64,000 nucleotides of DNA from Ehretia macrophylla. Lineage: Eukaryota > Streptophyta > Magnoliopsida > Boraginales > Ehretiaceae. Made by a program: the position numbers and the translations under genes. Location: positions 1,349,501 through 1,413,500 of the forward strand of contig CM075768.1 in NCBI GenBank assembly GCA_037974665.1, read 5' to 3'. Under the pieces are notes generated by a model. The model did no database searches and had not been told where the DNA came from. It was given only the letters and a program-made list of their open reading frames with translations. Shown piece by piece: positions 22,061-36,000 of this stretch; within the stretch, counting starts at the first letter, position 1; every line of letters starts with the position of its first letter.

Positions 22061-22339
22061 CCCTAGAATATTATAGGTCTTTATTTAAAACCTTTTAAGT
22101 ATACTTTAAAATATATTACCTAGTTTGGGCTTTAGTATCTAAAACTATAGGGCATTTAGGTTATTAATTTAAGAATTGGCCATAAAATATAAATACTCTT
22201 TTTAACCAATTTTTAAATAATTTCTATAATTAATTAATCCTTAGATTAATCTAAATCAATCTTATCTTAGATGAATTCTTAATTATCCATATCTAAGTAA
22301 ATTAGGATTTGCCATTCAAAATCCTAATGGTGATAGTAT
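22061..22339 (-). other. Copia leader segment left of the nested element, with target site AGTAT
   Basis: AT-rich, non-coding sequence between gag and the insertion point. AGTAT at 22335-22339 is the left copy of the target duplication of the 22340-41916 element. The leader resumes at 41922. Confidence 0.6.
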
Positions 22340-22602
22340 TGTGAGAAACCATGATACAACTTATCATAGACCAAGATCTAGGAAGATTAGCATGAATACA
22401 TTGTCATAGCTGAACCCTATGTAGGCATATTTCAAAAAATTTATAAGCTCAATAGCAAGATTTAACATGTGATCTTCAATCTATGTCCATAAAACTATAT
22501 ATATATAATACTAACAAGTGTATGTGCTTAAAAGAAAGAGTAGAAGTATTACGTATACCTCTTGAAGCTTTCGAAAGGAGGAGATGCAAGCTTGTTGATG
22601 TA

Positions 22603-25115
22603 TGTAACACCCCGACCCCTCACGAGATCGGGAATTCTAATAATCAACTAAACTCAACCCAGTTCCAAACCCAGTCACAAAATTTAGGGAAAACGGACAG
22701 ATTTTTCCCTGTTTATAGGACGAACAGCTACTTGCCAACAGACAATAAAGCCACAACCTATCCACAACATTTTCCAACTTCATCTCCACAACTTTCCAAG
22801 CTTCAAGGCTATCCGAGCTTTAAGCAATACAAGACATTATAAACACGTACAAGCATGCAATTAACAATCCTTGAATCTTTATCTTTTGTCCACTTATCAT
22901 ACCACTCTATATTATTAATTAGACTTTCTTATAATCTAAAGCCAAACAACTACTAGCTTTCATTAACACACAAGCAAGCAACATAGAAAGTAAGTAAGGT
23001 TAAACTATTACAGACCACTACCATTCCAGCCAAACATCAACTTAACTATTACAATTCCAACAACTCCAAACATATATACAACCTATAGGCAAATTTGAAC
23101 ATAATATAATACAAACAAAATCTTCCACAGTTTAGCAGACAAACACTCCAATCTCAAGCAATAGCACACAGCAATCAAGGCAACTCCTCCAACTGCACCA
23201 CCTGAAACATGTTTAGGGAGGTATGAGCAACCACAATTGCTCAATGAGGGTTATTGTCTAATAGGGCGTGCAATGCAACAGTTAACACATGTAAAACATT
23301 TAAACGACCTACGAACAATTTAAATAACAAGTTACCACACATTAAAAGAATACGATTCACTTTAACCCCAATACTCTAGAATTCACTTGATCTTCAATCA
23401 CGAACACGAGCCTCGAACCACGAACCTCGAGCAATGTGCCGGCATAAACCCCAAACACTCCAGTGGGTGTACTCCTGATGTACCCCAAAAATCCTACGAC
23501 CCAACACCCTCTGGCAATCTCCGGACTAGGCGAGTGAGGGATTCGAGCACAGAGATCGAATATCCACTGGCAAGCCCACTGCCGCCCAGCAAATATCTAA
23601 TACATCCGCCCCTGACACTATGGTTGCACAACCACTATGCAATGCACTTAAATCAATGACAATACAACAATAAAGTAAAGCAATAACACATAGAAGGGAC
23701 AACAAAGTAGGTTGTCCTCTAAAACAGTTAAATTATAAGCATTAACACGAAGTTAGCTATATGAACATAAAGGGGTCAATATCCTATTTCTCACAAAACT
23801 TTACCAAAAGCTCACAATCAACTTAGAAATGCATTTAAACACATTATAAGTATTTGCAAGACAATAGATGTGCAAAACAACTAATTTTCCACTTTTTTCC
23901 CTTTGTAACTTAAGCTATTTGGTTCCAAATCGCAAGATAAGGTTTTAAATTCTTGAGCGAGCTATTCCATACTTTTAATTACACCTTATAGCACCCCTAG
24001 GACCCTTGAAATTACCCAAATACCCACGATTACCACAAAATCCCTAATTACCTCTTTGTGTGTTTGTATTACACGTACCCTAACTGAAGCTCAACTGCGA
24101 GTTAGAAAAGCATATTTAGCACCTAATTACCCTATGAATACCAAATGTAATGCCCAAATCTACTCGAATTTATAATACACCCGAAACCCCTTTCTAAAAG
24201 TCGCTATTTTCGCATTTTAACTGAGTTCCGAGCAATTAAACTATACGGGGTCTTTAACCGACCTTCTTTAACATCTAAATCACCTATTTGAAGCATTAAA
24301 TCAAGCTATAAAGCATATTTCATCAAAACCCTAAAAATTGTCACTATTTACTACCCTACAATTAAATACTCAAATTTAACCATTTAAAAAGCTAAAAAAT
24401 TGCATAAACTTAGTCTCTACAACATGTAGGTAACATATAAAACAAGTTTTAACCAATTCATAAGCCAATAACATCAAATCTAGAAATTTTATATTTTGGC
24501 ATAAACTTTATATTCATAAAAGAAGTGCAAAATCCCTCACCCAAGGCACGTAGAAGCTAGTTGGAGGCTTGCAAACACTTGAATCCACTAGATAAAGGCT
24601 TGGCTAGGCTTGACATCAAGATTTCATGAGCAAAATTTCCTTCCTTTTTCTCCTTGATGCTATCAGGTTTGGAGGGGACATAGAGGGAAATATTTGATTT
24701 GTTTTTTAGCCTATTATGTTATATATGTATATTATTAGGTGTATATGATATACGTAGTATAATTGTGTGTATGTGTTGACAACTAAATGGGCCCAAATTA
24801 CTTGTAGAATCTACTAAACTAATGCAATGCAATTAATCTCATTTAGCCCAACTAAATCTAATGTTACACCATTCACTTGATCCACTAAAACATTTTTTAA
24901 ACAAGTGTTTCTAAGACTAATTGCTCAAATGCACATTTTTCTCAATCCTAAAATAAGTAATATAGTTTAGAAAAAATGCTAATTCAAACATATTAAGCAG
25001 TTGAAAAATGTGATGAATAGTAACTAAGAATGTAACAAGTAATTGCACAGTTAAAATGCACAAATAGTGAATGCAACAGTTAATAGAAAGTACGGTAGTG
25101 ATCTCGGGCGTTACA
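22603..25115 (-). repeat. Gypsy solo LTR with target duplication ATGTA (2513 bp)
   Basis: It begins TGTAACACCCCGACCCCTCA and ends CGGGCGTTACA. ATGTA at 22598-22602 recurs at 25116-25120. The uninterrupted sister sequence near 39575 reads GTTGATGTAGACTTTG, confirming the insertion point. The block at 23440-23560 (GTGGGTGTACTCC, CGACCCAACACCC) is the family signature shared with 13824-16402 and 33055-37055. No coding frame is credible; the 90-residue frame near 23387 follows LTR sequence. Confidence 0.92.
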
Positions 25116-25844
25116 ATGTAGACTTTGAATCCTTCTAACTTGAATGCTCTAGTAGGTCCACAAGCATCCAAAGTTCACCCAATGTTTGAAAACCTAATGT
25201 GCTAGTAAATCTTCAAACAAAAACTTAATGTGTATGTAACTATGCAAAAAACAAAAGCTTATCACTCTATCCTACAATGGCCGAAAACCACTTGAGAAGA
25301 AGATGAGATTTTCTCTTTTCTTTTTGCTAGTGTGTGTCGTGTGTGTGTAGCTTGAGAGAAAGAGAGAGATCATCTTCCATATTATCACTATAATATATCT
25401 ATTATCATATCTAAAACACCCAATCAAAAAGATAAGTTGAGTGTCAGATTGGATAATCAACTTGCATGCTATTGGATTGTCATCGTTACAATCCAATGCA
25501 TGAAAATTAATCTTCTATTTCATACCTTAGTTGGCTGAAACTAAGAGAGTAGGAGAGAGAGTGTGTTGTCATCCATTTGATTAATATAATCTCTATTATA
25601 TTGTCAAATGACATGTAAAAGATAACCAATCAAAAAGGCTCATTTTGAATAGAAGAAAAAGTTACCCCTTTTGCATGTCATTAGATTGTAATAATTTGAA
25701 TCTAATGGCAAAACTACCATCTTCTCTCTCTTCCTCATGTTGGCCGAAAATAGGTGGGTTTAGGAGAGAGAATTTATCTTGCATATATATATATATATAT
25801 ATATATAATATCTATTCACATAATAATATTATATATATATAAGT

Positions 25845-28800
25845 TGTCACGCCCTAACTCGACCCCTCCTATAATCTAAGTCAAGACGCAACAGAATTTC
25901 AACATTATAATGGTTGTAATATGAAACTCAAACAAACATGGAAACCTGTACGACATTTCAATCATCCACAATTATGCCAAACATCACATACTCAAACCTA
26001 TCAACATACAGCCCATGAATAAAGCCATCCGTCATACTAACTTAAATAGATAGTCATACAAGTCCCCAAGTTCCAAAATAGGCCATTAAGGCTGGCGGAA
26101 GACTTACAAGCTAAGGATGGTGATACATTACAAAAGTAGCCTTATCAACTTCCCAAAACTAAAGCTACAATATCACATGTATCACATATGATCAACAAAA
26201 CAACAACGTAAAAGAAACTAGGCCTCGGGCTCAACCACAAGATCAACAAGAGGTTCATTAGCCACATATTCCACATATCCCACATCAGACTCACCTGAAA
26301 TATTAGGAAACGGGGTGAGTTACGACGAACTCAACGAGGGTGGATAAGGAAGGTTTTGTAACTCATTTTATCTTTTGAAAACCCTTTATTAAAAACCTTT
26401 TGAAAACATGCCATTCATAGCAGTACATCATCAGTACAAAGGTAAAAGAAATGTAAATGAATAGCACATAGTAAGCATACGCTCGTTCCGTTGATGTCAT
26501 TTCCCCCTTATACTCCTTCACGAACTCTTCCCCTATACACCAAGTTGTGCCTGAAGGTACAACTGACTCAACTTTTACGACTCAGGCCCTTATGGAACAC
26601 TCCGTCCACTCGGGATAGGTAATAGAACTGCGAGGGTCGTGTCATTGCCTGACAAACCCGATGCCACCTAGGGTGACTCCAACCAATCGTGTTTGTCATT
26701 ATGGTTGCAACCATCCGCTTCATTTTGCTTCGCTTAACACGTGATCATTGATATTCAAGCAATTTCAAGAAGGCAACAAAGTAGGTTGTCCATTCAAGCA
26801 AGTTTAAACATTTAACATGTATAGCAATTGTTAGCATTTAAAACATGTAATAGCACATTGAAGAAATGATAGCACATTTGGTTAGGTAACAAGGTAAGTC
26901 ACCCAACCATTAGTAATATATTAACACTACATGACTATTAGTACATATTAACATCATTCTAGGCATTAAATGCATAATAGACTACTTTTACCTGATATGC
27001 AAGGTTAGTTTCACGAATATGCTAATTCAACACCCTATAACACATACGACACACTTAAGAAGACGGTTAGCACGCACATATAGACTAAGTGACTACGTAA
27101 TATAGTACATAATCATGTTTTGATAGCATTTTACCACATGAAAGTATTAAAACCCAAAGAATGCAAATTGGGATCTCAAAGTATGCATGCATGACCTTTT
27201 CTAGTTTGGTTAACATCTGTAAAGTCCTTAATTTCCACGTAGTTGCACATTTACGACATAACGGTTAGGGTTACAACTATCCAATTAACATGTTTCACAA
27301 AACTATTCCATAAGCATATTCACACAAAAAGAGGTCATCTAGAAACAACACTTAATAGTAGGAATTAGCATTTTGGCCAAGTAGATAACCTATCACCATT
27401 ATACAATTAATAAGCTAATTCAACTAACACAAGCAACTATATAGAACCCAACTTAAACAGTTTGATTGCCTACTTTCTCGACATCCGATTAAACTATTTT
27501 TCATATAGAGTCAAAGCTCATCGAGTATAGTTAGCCCTAGAATCAAATAGAAGTAAATTCTGATTTAATTTCACTTAGTTGTGACCAAAACCGTGCAACT
27601 ATGCAAATCTGCCAAACTCTGAACAACATTCCACTATCCTACAGTTCCTATTTTATTAGAGAATCTAAATGGTTGATTTAGCTCATGCACTCTAAATGAA
27701 ATTTGCTAATCATAGACTAGTCTAACTACTGTACAATTTTCATAAAATTCCAAGTACGTTTACTACGTCAAATGGTCTATAAACAGTCAGCTAAACAAAC
27801 TGTCCAGATTCAAGGACAGAAACAATGGCTCATGATATTTAGCTAATTTGAGCATGAAAATGATTTTTCTTCTGAAACTTTTCAACATAGGAATTGTTCC
27901 TCTATGAGTCTAGGACAACCTGTAATTTTTTCATATTTTTCGCACAAGATATATTCACTCAAATGGCTCATGCAAACAAACTGGGCAGTAAACTCGGCAG
28001 AACAGTAGCATCTACTTGCGTGGCTTAAAACCACTTTACACTTCAAAATCAAACGATTAATGCAACATGAAAGTTGTTCCTTCCTCTTAACTACAACATA
28101 TAGAAAAATCAGACCCTTGCAACTACGTTTGACCCCCAAAAATGGACATGAAAACAGACTGCACAGATTTTGAGTATTTAAACAATAGCTGGTAGAAATC
28201 ACTTCAAAACACACTTTTAACCACACAATTCCCATATTCTCCAAACATAGGAAATGTTTTACCATGAGTCTAGATTAACATATGTGAAAATTGGACATTT
28301 TAAAGCAGGTTTACCACAGAAACAAGAGCAAATACGAGCAGTACACATATTTGGACTAATCTGCCTTCAACCATGTCTAACTTGCAATAACTTCTAATTT
28401 AACCACATGCATGGCCATATAATCATAATATGAGGCATATGAACTTTGAAAACAGTTTGAAAAATCCCTTGCCTTGTTGAAGATTAGCAAAAAGTGAAGC
28501 AACGAGAGCAAATTTGAACAAAGTGAACTTTTCTTCTTCCTATTCTTCTTCTTCTTTCTTCCTTTCCTTACTCTACCTCTCTTGCATGACCCTCTCCCTC
28601 TCTCAATCAGATTTTTGGTTGTTTTGAATATGTTGGGTGATAAGAACTAGGCCTAGGATTATTTAATTTATTTAGTAAACACTAGGTGTTGAAATAGGCA
28701 AAAGTTCTTACAAAGCTTACATTGTCTACTCCTTTCCTTTATTCCCCTTAATAGCCGGCCCCCCCTCCCCGCTTCTTTATTCTACCACTTTTCAGATTTT

Positions 28801-29148
28801 ATGTTATTGTGCGTGTTATTATATATATATATATATATATATTTTATTATTATTTTGAATTCTAGTGTTTAGTGATAGAATAGTTTAGTAGATAGTGTAT
28901 TGTGTAATTTAGATTAGTTTATTAGTTAGTGGAGTATGTAGGATAGAATATATATTACTTTAATAGTTAGTGGGTTGTGTAGGAATATTCCTAGGATGAT
29001 GTGTATGCACATAATTCTAGGCATGCACGTTCTATGAGGTATGCATGGGAACCAATGTATGGCATGTAACCCAATGCTAATACACGTAATCCAAGGCTAG
29101 GCACGTAATTCAATGTAATTGCACATACGTGGTATGCCGGGCCTTACA
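25845..29148 (-). repeat. Gypsy solo LTR with target duplication TAAGT (3304 bp)
   Basis: It begins TGTCACGCCCTAACTCGACC and ends GCCGGGCCTTACA. TAAGT at 25840-25844 recurs at 29149-29153, and the empty-site sequence is preserved near 40300 (TATATATAAGTAGCCAATC). Landmarks such as CGGGGTGAGTTACGACGAAC and CAACAAAGTAGGTTGTCC match the other gypsy LTRs. Two related segments with CATAGGAA...ATGAGTCTAG occur near 27890 and 28250. A CTTCTT-rich end near 28540 and an AT tract near 28819 close it. The 127-residue frame at 27882-28265 has no recognisable domain. Confidence 0.92.
28819..28842. repeat. (AT)n microsatellite
   Basis: About 24 bp of AT in the promoter-proximal part of the solo LTR at 25845-29148. 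Confidence 0.9.
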
Positions 29149-29491
29149 TAAGTAGCCAATCAAAATAGCTTCCTTAGTTGCAAAAAGAAAAAGAAGCCAT
29201 GCATGACCTTGGATTGTAATCATTACAATCCAAAAGCTACTTTTCAACTTTCTTTTCTCTCTCTTGACACTTCGCAAAAAGCAACTATCATCAAAAGCTA
29301 ATGGCCTAGATTCTTTTGTCTTTATTCAAGACTAAATCTAAACCATCCAATTCAAAATTAATAGACTAGGATTGATGACATGGACAATCCTACACATTCC
29401 ACTTGCCACATGTCAATGCCCAATCAAATAATTTGCTTTTCAATGTGATGACTAGGATTGATGACGTGACATTTCACAAAGTACATCATCA

Positions 29492-29492
<1 letters not shown>

Positions 29493-29545
<53 letters not shown>
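29493..29545. repeat. (AC)n(AT)n compound microsatellite, 3' LTR allele
   Basis: About 35 bp of AC followed by about 18 bp of AT. The sister LTR has a longer allele at 40633-40702 at the same relative position. Confidence 0.95.
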
Positions 29546-30796
29546 TGCCCATTTTAATCTCTATTAGAATAAATATATTGAAACAACTTTTCAATATTTG
29601 CAGTTTGTCCCCAAAAGTTTTGGTAATTATAATTTGACCCCAAAACTTTTGAAAATTATACTTTTGGCCCGAACACTACTATAGATGACTCTTAGCACTT
29701 TAAAGCCACCAACCACATTATATAAGCTTCCGGTGAACTTATTCATGATACTTATAAGTGTGTGACTTTCTAGATTCATAATCGCATACCGATAAAGGAC
29801 CGCTAGACCTTCTTATCTATTTCGGAAATGCCTCCGCCATTTCGCGAAATACCCTCATGCTCATGGGTGATGCACTAGCAACTAACGTGCCATGAGAATA
29901 TACCCAATAATGAAGACGCAGTCTAACTATGAATCCATTTATTGTTGAGAATTACCGTGCAGTCCAATCCTTCTATTAAAACATCCTGATCGGGAAAAGG
30001 ACCATGAAGAGGTTAATTCCACATCCGACACTGTGAATAGATCTAAAAATGTGAAATGAGAGATGACTACTATGGAAAGACCCCTGTCCATCAATTCATA
30101 CTTGCCTTGGCCAAGGACTTCCTCGTTTGTCTATCGACTTCAGTTATCACAGGATATCCTACTCACACCGGAGGTTTAACAGATCCTATCTTGACAATTG
30201 TCTGTCAGTCTATATCAAAAGACTAAAATGTGAAAGGGCGTAACTCACCTTTACAAAAGGCAGGTATTGTCCAGAAGTAATATTTAGCCCCTGATATAAC
30301 CGGCAGTCGTAATTTCTCAAGTCTGAGGATTAATTTGCACAACTCTCAACTAAATAGTAAACTATTAACCTAGAATCATGTAGTTCACTTTTTACTATCA
30401 CAATCAATGATCCGTACTACCAACGATCACTCATATGTTAATTAGTCCACATCTCATGTTGTTCTGACACTTCGCATGCCATCCTTTATCATTAACATCA
30501 CCATGCTAATCAAAGGTAATTATATATGATAACTTATACTCGATTATTCTAGTCCCGGTAGAACAATCTGAAGGGTTATGACTCATTTCTTAATATTTAT
30601 CATATCGAAGTAGAACAGCGAATCATTCTATACCCTTTTAGAATGTTCTCACTTCTCCGATAAACATTAGAGACACATTCATATAAAAGCAGAGAATATG
30701 GACATCCACAAACATCATTGTGAATAAAACACATATATTCTTGTTAAAGCCCTAATTAGGTCATCTAATCATTAGTATTAGGGCATATCCCTAACA

Positions 30797-30807
30797 ATCT
30801 CCCACTT
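30797..30807 (-). other. Polypurine tract of the Angela-like element
   Basis: The minus strand reads AAGTGGGAGAT directly before the LTR start TGTTAGGG. AAGTGGGAGAT-TGTTGG is the usual copia polypurine/LTR junction, which fixes orientation and identifies the left LTR as 3'. Confidence 0.9.
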
Positions 30808-32400
30808 GTACTAATGCTATCTACCATGGGATTAACGTGTAGTACACTCGTATCCATATACTCGTATTCTCTAAGATGGTGATCAACCGTAGTTTACAGG
30901 ATCAGTGGGTCATCTATAAATACATAGGATCTATTCTGCTTACTTTCGTTCTGACAAAAAAGAAATTCTCGAGAAAGAAAAAACTCTTATAAATGTTTGA
31001 ATTGATGAGATCGGGTTCTAGAAGCTTGTGCAAAAAGCCTTTTATTTCAGTTATCAAACACGAATGTTGATAGTCATCAATAAATAGAACCACCCTTAAA
31101 AATTCAAATCCAGATACCATTCATAATGTAAGATATACTTTTCGGCTTAAGTTACAAGACAAATGGTTACTTACTATTTGGAACTCTTTCCAATCATTAA
31201 TAATAAATCTAATCATGTTTCTATTAACATGTGAATTCTTCCAAAAGAACTCCACACATTTCCATACACTTGTCAAGATTCCCCAAAAACTGGAAATCAC
31301 TAATTATCACAATAAGATCATCAGTACTGATACTTAGATCCTTCTCGATACAACCCTTTGCATCACTATGAGCCACGTACTTGTCTTTGCATAATAAGGA
31401 GACTGCAAATGGCGAAAGGGTAAGATACGCGATCTTTTCGCTATCTTATCCTAACTAAATTCAGAAGGTAGTCTACAAGAAAAGACGGATACCTCGCCTT
31501 AGAGGCTAGGGACCATGCATTTCTTAGAACCCTTCATCTTAATATTTTAATATTTTGATTTAGCATATAGGCTTGAACGGTAACAAGGGTTATATCAAAG
31601 ATAAGCTCTAAATGGTTAAAATTGCTTTGGTGATAAAAGAGGTATTCTCTAATCATTACTTTTAACCAAATGCAATCTACAACCGTTTGTTTTGTTTCCA
31701 ATAACAGTTGTTGAAAAACAAAACTTCATTAGTGTTTCTCTTTGTCTCGCTTAAAATGTTATCATTGATTCCTAAAAAGTGCAATCATTCATCAAAACTC
31801 AACACATTTCTTTTGACGATGATTCAAGGAATATGATAGCTATGTTCTTTATTTTCCTCCCATTATCCCTTTTGGACAAACTATTTTACCAAAAGAATAG
31901 TAAATCTCTTAAACACTTTTAAATAGAAAAGAAAAGATTTTGGCCCTTTATTTGTTTAAATCTTTAACTCTTGAATACCTCAAAGTCTTAAGATTCAAAC
32001 GACAACTTCATTTATCAAGATTTAGTTACTAGTCATTTCAAAAAATGCTATGCAATATGATTATTCGTGCAGTTTATCATTTTGAAGACATTTCTCCCTT
32101 TTGATGTGCATTTCGAAGATTTCATTACTATAATGAAACTTGATACAAAAACACATACTATTTTCTTACTCAAGATAAATTCAAAATTTTCTTAGTAAGA
32201 CAAGATCGAAACAAATAGTCACTACTATTTGTTTCATCATAAAATGGAAGAGGAAAAGAAACTTCAAATTGAAATATAAACATATTCAAAATCATATTCA
32301 AAATAGGATCGCACTCCGAGCCGACCCACAAAAATAAATCCTTTTACAAAAGAAGTTTATATTTTGACTCTAAAGATTCTACCCACAGTCAATCATCTCC
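30808..32400 (-). other. Interior where pol would be expected; no recognisable coding
   Basis: Between the gag remnant and the polypurine tract, where an autonomous copia element has about 3.5-4 kb of pol, there are only 1.6 kb without RT, integrase or RNase H motifs in any frame. The stretch is AT-rich with A/T runs. A 68-residue minus frame at 30914-31120 has no recognised domain. It is either unrelated filler, as in TR-GAG or LARD-type elements, or decayed beyond recognition. Confidence 0.5.
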
Positions 32401-32547
32401 ACTTGAAGATAGATCTCCTGGTAAGCATAAAGTAGCTCGGCTCCGCCTGCGTCTCCTCATTCTCCTTCTTTTGTTATGACTAGGTCCAGCCACAGAAGGT
32501 AAAGAGACAACATAGGCAATGGGCTCCATATCCAAACCATATCCCTG

Positions 32548-33054
32548 TCAACCAGTTAGAATGCCTGGTAGCTCAAATAATGTGCATTCAATCCTATGCA
32601 CATGGATGTCTAGTATCAAGGGAGAGTAGGACAATGGTAGAGACTGCAAGATCAAGTCAATCTGAAGCTGAGGGCTCATGACGTAACCATATGCCTCCAA
32701 CTGAGTCATCAGATAAATCATTCTGAGGCAGTGTTGGTTAACGTCATCTCCCTGCGTTAATCTCATACTGAAAAGTTCTCGGGTTAGTTCAAATCTCATG
32801 CCACAGCTGTGTTCTCCAAAGGATTCCCTCAAAGATTAATGATCTCTACGGAATGAGACATATTCTCATAATATCGTCATAGATCATCACTCATCGATGA
32901 GAGGATGTATCCCTTAGAGCATGTGTCATCTTGAACCCATGTATCGTATGTGATCTTATCAGTTTCAGAAGCAGTTTCATCAACAGGAGTGAAAGGTTCA
33001 AAATCTAGAACATACTATATTCTCTAAAACGGAGAACTACTCTTAAACTCTTGT
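32548..33054 (-). pseudogene. Angela-like gag remnant
   Basis: The minus strand encodes FELTRELFSMRLTQGDDVNQH, with LRMIYLMTQLEAYGY and QIDLILQSLPLSYSPLIL following; this is the UBN2-type gag core (LILQSLP-S). Upstream, near 32860-32990, ITYDTWVQDD and YILSSMSDD resemble the preceding helix. A further N-terminal piece with PNFEKWYK lies beyond the nested solo LTR at about 37060-37130. The gag is interrupted by that insertion and otherwise broken. Confidence 0.7.
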
Positions 33055-36000
33055 TGTAACGCCCCGATCTCTCACGAGACCGGAGGCTCTAATAACCATG
33101 CTATTCTCAACCCAATACCAAACCCGGTCACAAAATTTTAGGGAAAAACGGACAGAGTTTCCTCTGTACCGCGGACATTTTTCAAACCTGTAAATGCTCA
33201 AAATAGCCACAATATACTAAAACAACCTTTTATAATTAAAATTCAAAGGTTCAAGGTCATCCAAGCCAGGAGACAAACAACAGCTCCAAATCACACATGC
33301 ATGCACCCAACTTAACTTTTCATTAAACCTTTTTAACATGCCATCCTATGATAACATTAGAGCAATTTTAGAAGTTGAAATCAACACCTCTAAACATACA
33401 CCCCCAAGCATGCAAGAACTAAAAGGAGAATTAAAAGTTATTACAAACCATAATATCTCAAAGCTAACATTACAACCAACAACTTTCAATTTGCAACTAC
33501 AACAATATACATAGCCTTAAGGCCACAAAATAGATCATGCTATAGCAATACAAGTACACCATGTAACAACAAGAAGGCAAATCCACCTTAGACAACAAAC
33601 ACACAACAACTAGGGCAAAGGCTCAGCCTGAACTTCTTCCTCTTCCACTAGCACCTCAACTAGTTGGGGTTCACCCTCAGCACTTCCTGAAACATGTTTA
33701 GCGAGGTATGAGCAATCACAATTGCTCAGTGAGGGATAAGGTCTACCGGGGACGTGCAATGCAGCAGCTTAACACAATTAATACAATAGATAAACAGTGA
33801 ATAACAATTCTAATACCACATTTTAAAAGGATACAATCGATAGCCCTTATCACTCTAAATCTTCGATCCCCGATCCACGAACCACGATCTCGATCTCGAT
33901 ATGCCGGCATCCCTTACACCAATGGGTACTCTGGATGTACCCGATCCTACGACCCAACACCCCCTGGCAATCTCCGGACCAGGCGAGTGAGGGAATAGCA
34001 GACGGAGCTAAGGCAACCAACACTGGCAAGCCCGATGCCGCCCAGCGAGGCCATCGCATCCGCCGCGACAATGAGGTTGCGCAACCACGATGCAATGCAA
34101 GAATGATAACAATGACAATATAATCAGGAAACACATTTAAGGACAAAGTAAGTTGTTCTCGCACCAAGTTACAATTTAGCAATAATAAGCATATACCAAT
34201 TACGCAATTATACTAAACAATATACTCTTTTAGAAAGAAAATAAACTATGATGCACGTAAGGATGCAGGTCCCTCACCTCTACCGAGCTCCAAGATGTAA
34301 ATTTGAATCACATCATTTCCAGTCACCTTGAACCTATGAGCAAACATTACTTCAATTACTCTTTAACTACAACATTCATTCTAAGTTAGCTAACTTATAA
34401 CTTCGCTTATTTAGCATATATACAATATCTATTAGAATTTTATTTTTAACAAAACACCACTTTTATATACTTTAACTTAACATATATTCCATATTTTCAA
34501 TAGTCTACAAGTTAATTAAGAAGATAGTTCAAAAACTTAAATGAGAATGATTCAACCAGCATGCTATAACTAGATATAAATCGAGATAGAATTTAGTTTA
34601 ACTAAAATAAACACATGAGCCTGCGGTTACTCATACTATTTCTCATTTTACTTTAGTTAATAACTTGTACAAGAAATTAATTCACTCCACATAACAATAA
34701 ACTAGCCATTAACTCAACTCAAAGAATTTCTCCAAAGGATATATAGATAATAAAGGTTAGGTTACTTTAATGTTCAAATGACACATTCATTCACAATGAC
34801 ACTACCCAGTCTTTTACTACTTTAATGAACTTCTAATTCATATTCTACTTTACTTACAATAGTTAGTAATATCTCTATGAAGATAGCCCAACATTAGCAC
34901 ATAGGAAAAGAAATGCATTTATCAACTAATAGAAAAGTTAACTATCAACCATTTAATAACTAACATACTATTTAGTAAAATAACTATACTTCAAGCTAAG
35001 ATTCTAACATATCACTAGTAGTATTAACTTAAGTTAATTACATTTAACATATAATAGACAACTATCAACTTACAATTAACCTTACATGTAGTTTCAAAAA
35101 GCATTAAACACATTCTTCCACATAGTTTACTTGACATTTCTAAGTGTTCACTAGTTGCACATTGATAACAACAACTAATTCTAACAGTTGAATTGTTTAG
35201 CATATATAGAAACATTACCTATGTCTAAAGGTGGTGACCATCACAACTCTACTAGCATTTCTCATTCACAGTCGAATAAAATAGCTTTCAATTTAAATTA
35301 ACTTTACTAGCAATTAGATTTCAATTACAATTCATGAAAACAACATAACTATAAGAGCCCCATTACGTTATTAATCATCCAAGGACACTACACAATAAGG
35401 TCTTGATCGAATACATCCAATTAGAACTGAATTATATCATTACTATAGCAAAATAACAACAAAATTCAGATTCTCGCGTAACAGGGCATTTCTGACACAT
35501 CTCACCAAAATGATCATAACTTGCTCTAGACAACTCCGATTAATGCACCGTAAAAAGCTGTAGAAACTAGACTCGTAAGGCTTTCTAATGGTATATAATT
35601 CAACCCCTAATCCTTCTCCAATTAATACAGTTTTAAGCTCGAAGTTGGCTCAATGCAGTTAGAATAGAAGCAGTTTATACAAGCAAATAAGCAGTTTTAC
35701 AAAAGGGCATATACAAGATATAATTAGAATTACATCAAAAGTTCCACACCAACTTGAAACTACATTTAAACATTCAAGAAGTCATGCCAAGGTCTTAGAA
35801 GCGCGAGACAACCGAAATTGCACCTAAACCCCTTTGTTATTCAAGCTATTTCTCCTCCAAACCAAAGTTAATGATTCAAATTTAAAGGGAAACTCTACCA
35901 ACCTTCTAACTAACCCTCAAGGAACCCTTTCAACCCTCTAACTCATTCAAACGCCCGCAATAACCTCGAAAGCCCCAAATTCCCTCTTATAGCTTTACAC

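Larger units (their letters stand above)
22340..30796 (-). repeat. 3' LTR, split by two gypsy solo LTRs
   Basis: It begins TGTGAGAAACCATGATACAA, matching 39322 onward, and ends CATATCCCTAACA, matching 41916. Sister-LTR text stops at 22602 and resumes at 25116, then stops at 25844 and resumes at 29149, exactly at the target duplications of the two inserted LTRs. Without them it is about 2.63 kb against 2595 bp for the 5' copy. Confidence 0.85.

Noticed and set aside
27882-28265. 127-residue Cys-rich minus frame
   Set aside because: Lies wholly within a gypsy solo LTR whose relatives are non-coding; no domain recognised.
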